A DNA stretch of 64,000 nt from Asticcacaulis sp. AND118 (GTDB taxonomy: Bacteria > Pseudomonadota > Alphaproteobacteria > Caulobacterales > Caulobacteraceae). Positions 62,834 through 64,000 of this stretch are shown piece after piece. The first letter of the stretch is position 1, and the number at the start of each line of letters is the position of its first letter. The stretch lies in assembly GCF_020535245.1 (NCBI RefSeq), contig NZ_CP084911.1, positions 446,001 to 510,000 on the forward strand. The letters run 5' to 3'. The translations under genes were made by a program, and so were the position numbers. Under the pieces are notes generated by a model. The model was not told the origin of the DNA. It was given only the letters and a program-made list of their open reading frames with translations, and searched no databases.

Positions 62834-63908
62834 GCCAGTCCTCCCGCCGAAGCTCGATCCCGAAACCCTCGTCTTGCGCGCCAAGCCGCGGCGGGCGGTG
62901 CGGTTCCGACGCAACCTCTTGATCGGGGTAGGTGCGGTTGGAGCCTTGGCCCTCGCTGGCGTGACGTGGATCGGGCTGTCGCCGCCCGTCATCAAGGCCG
63001 TCGAGACGGCGGAGAAGGCGGGCGACCCACAGGCGCGCGTGCGTCAGCCTACAGAAACCTTGAGTGCCTTGCCGAAGACCTATACCGATGTGCCGCAACT
63101 CGGGCCACCACTACCGGGAGATCTAGGCGGGCCAATGTTGGAAGCCCAGCAGGCCAAAGTGGCGGTCGAATCCTCAGACGGTAGCGTCCCTCCGCCGTCC
63201 CGATCCCAGGCGGGCCAGTCCCAACCGCCGCTCAACCCCGTCAACGGCGGTCTTTTCGTCTCCGGTGCGGTACGCGCACCTGAAGTGATCAGCAATCTGG
63301 CGGCTACCGTAGCTGCGAAGTTGGAGACGCCCGCAGGCGCGACGGTGTCCGCCGGCACGGTGATCGCCGCGACGCTGATCACCGGCTTGAACTCCGACCT
63401 GCCGGGCGTCGTCCTGGCCCAGGTCACCGAAACGGTTCGTGACAGCCGGACAGGGCGGGAGGTGGTAATACCGGCAGGCAGCCGCCTCATCGGTCGTTAT
63501 GAACGCGCCACCGGTGCCCGGCAGGCCCGCATAAATGTGCGCTGGGAGAAACTGGTGCTGCCGGATGGGCGCTCGCTGGCCCTGATGGAGGCGCTGGCCG
63601 CCGATGAGGCGGGGTATGTCGGGTTGCGGGACCGGGTCGACTATCACCCGGGGCAACTGGCGAAGGGTGTCGGCCTGTCGACCATTCTGGGCCTGGCTGA
63701 TACGCGGTCGGAAGGGGGCGGTGACGATTTGAGCCGTGCTATCCGAGAGGCGGCAGGCCGCACCTTCAATCAGGCGGGACAACGTATTGTGCAGCAGGCC
63801 GTAGACGCGCCGGCGACCATCACCGTGCGACCGGGATGGCCCATACGTGTAATCCTCATAGAAGACTTTGTCCTGCCTCTCCTGATCATGGAGGCCCGAA
63901 ATGGGTGA
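62826..63908 (+). CDS. trbI: TrbI, VirB10-like core protein
   Basis: This 360-residue protein has a short cytoplasmic N-terminus, one membrane helix at about 33-53 (IGVGAVGALALAGVTWIGL), a Pro/Gln-rich periplasmic linker and a VirB10 barrel domain. The barrel contains AGTVIAATLITGLNSDLPGV, VIPAGSRLIGRYE and RPGWPIRVILIEDFVLPLL. It spans the envelope and couples ATPase energy to the outer pore. It overlaps trbG before and the DUF2274 gene after. Confidence 0.95.
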   Translation: MTEPVLPPKLDPETLVLRAKPRRAVRFRRNLLIGVGAVGALALAGVTWIGLSPPVIKAVETAEKAGDPQARVRQPTETLSALPKTYTDVPQLGPPLPGDLGGPMLEAQQAKVAVESSDGSVPPPSRSQAGQSQPPLNPVNGGLFVSGAVRAPEVISNLAATVAAKLETPAGATVSAGTVIAATLITGLNSDLPGVVLAQVTETVRDSRTGREVVIPAGSRLIGRYERATGARQARINVRWEKLVLPDGRSLALMEALAADEAGYVGLRDRVDYHPGQLAKGVGLSTILGLADTRSEGGGDDLSRAIREAAGRTFNQAGQRIVQQAVDAPATITVRPGWPIRVILIEDFVLPLLIMEARNG

Positions 63909-64000
63909 TCTCAAACTGCCGAAGCTGCCAGATCGCACGCCCATCAAGCTTACCATCGTGATCGGGGCTGATTTGCACGAAGGCTTGAAGGCGTATGCCG
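63901..64000 (+). CDS. DUF2274-domain protein, N-terminal part (runs off the window)
   Basis: The visible 33 residues begin MGDLKLPKLPDRTPIKLTIV and continue with LHEGLKAYA. This is the standard opening of the small DUF2274 proteins that close the trb operon in alphaproteobacterial elements. It overlaps trbI by eight bases. The function is unknown; the rest lies beyond the window edge. Confidence 0.85.
   Translation, partial: MGDLKLPKLPDRTPIKLTIVIGADLHEGLKAYA

Noticed and set aside
1-64000. CRISPR arrays, tRNA or rRNA genes
   Set aside because: No regularly spaced repeats, cloverleaf-like segments or rRNA sequence were noticed on reading; a tRNAscan or CRISPR search would settle it.

Overview
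The window reads as GC-rich alphaproteobacterial DNA, most likely from the Caulobacteraceae (an Asticcacaulis-like organism). This is inferred from pectin and xylan enzymes wired to an ECF sigma/FecR/TonB-receptor module, a GTTC-N7-GTTC type LexA box before imuA-imuB-dnaE2, and a fragment resembling the Asticcacaulis lasso-peptide isopeptidases. There is no rRNA or tRNA to confirm it.

Left third (1-25 kb), chromosomal in character. After a stress-protein fragment and an IS5-type remnant that cuts a GH63-like gene comes a plant cell-wall locus: a GH28 pectinase on the plus strand, then a minus-strand run of SGNH esterase, second GH28, an unclassified six-hairpin glycosidase, GH43 and GH10. It is followed upstream by a TonB-dependent receptor, FecR and an ECF sigma factor with a LacI-type operator in front. 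Next come an MFS exporter with divergent MerR regulator and SoxR-like dyad, an aldo/keto reductase with divergent AraC regulator, an SRAP (HMCES/YedK) protein, an EEP-family nuclease, a membrane-anchored WYL-like protein, a lipoprotein and a MOSC protein.

Middle (25-44 kb). The SOS mutagenesis cassette imuA-x-y-imuB-dnaE2 carries two extra unknown genes and an exact LexA box. Beside it is an AAA-ATPase/subtilase pair matching the IetAS toxin-antitoxin and phage-defence system. Two nearly identical IS110-family elements in direct orientation then bracket 5.5 kb with a secreted protein, a TPR-like protein, a membrane protein, a divergent sigma-like factor and a class I ribonucleotide reductase large subunit with an unusual N-terminus.

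Right third (44-64 kb), an integrative conjugative element. A DUF6499/DUF2285 gene pair is joined only by a +1 frameshift, like the FseA excision activator of rhizobial ICEs. Two paralogous XRE repressors each have the same 15-bp palindrome one base before the start codon. A sigma/FecR/TonB-receptor/isopeptidase module of lasso-peptide type follows, but its isopeptidase is cut after about 150 codons and fused in frame to a GIY-YIG-like toxin tip, followed by an Imm26-like immunity gene and a decayed integrase. From 52.7 kb to the end lies a Trb-type conjugation operon: traG, a CopG gene, trbB-C-D-E-J-L-F-G-I and the start of a DUF2274 gene, without trbK. Relaxase, intact integrase and att sites are not visible.
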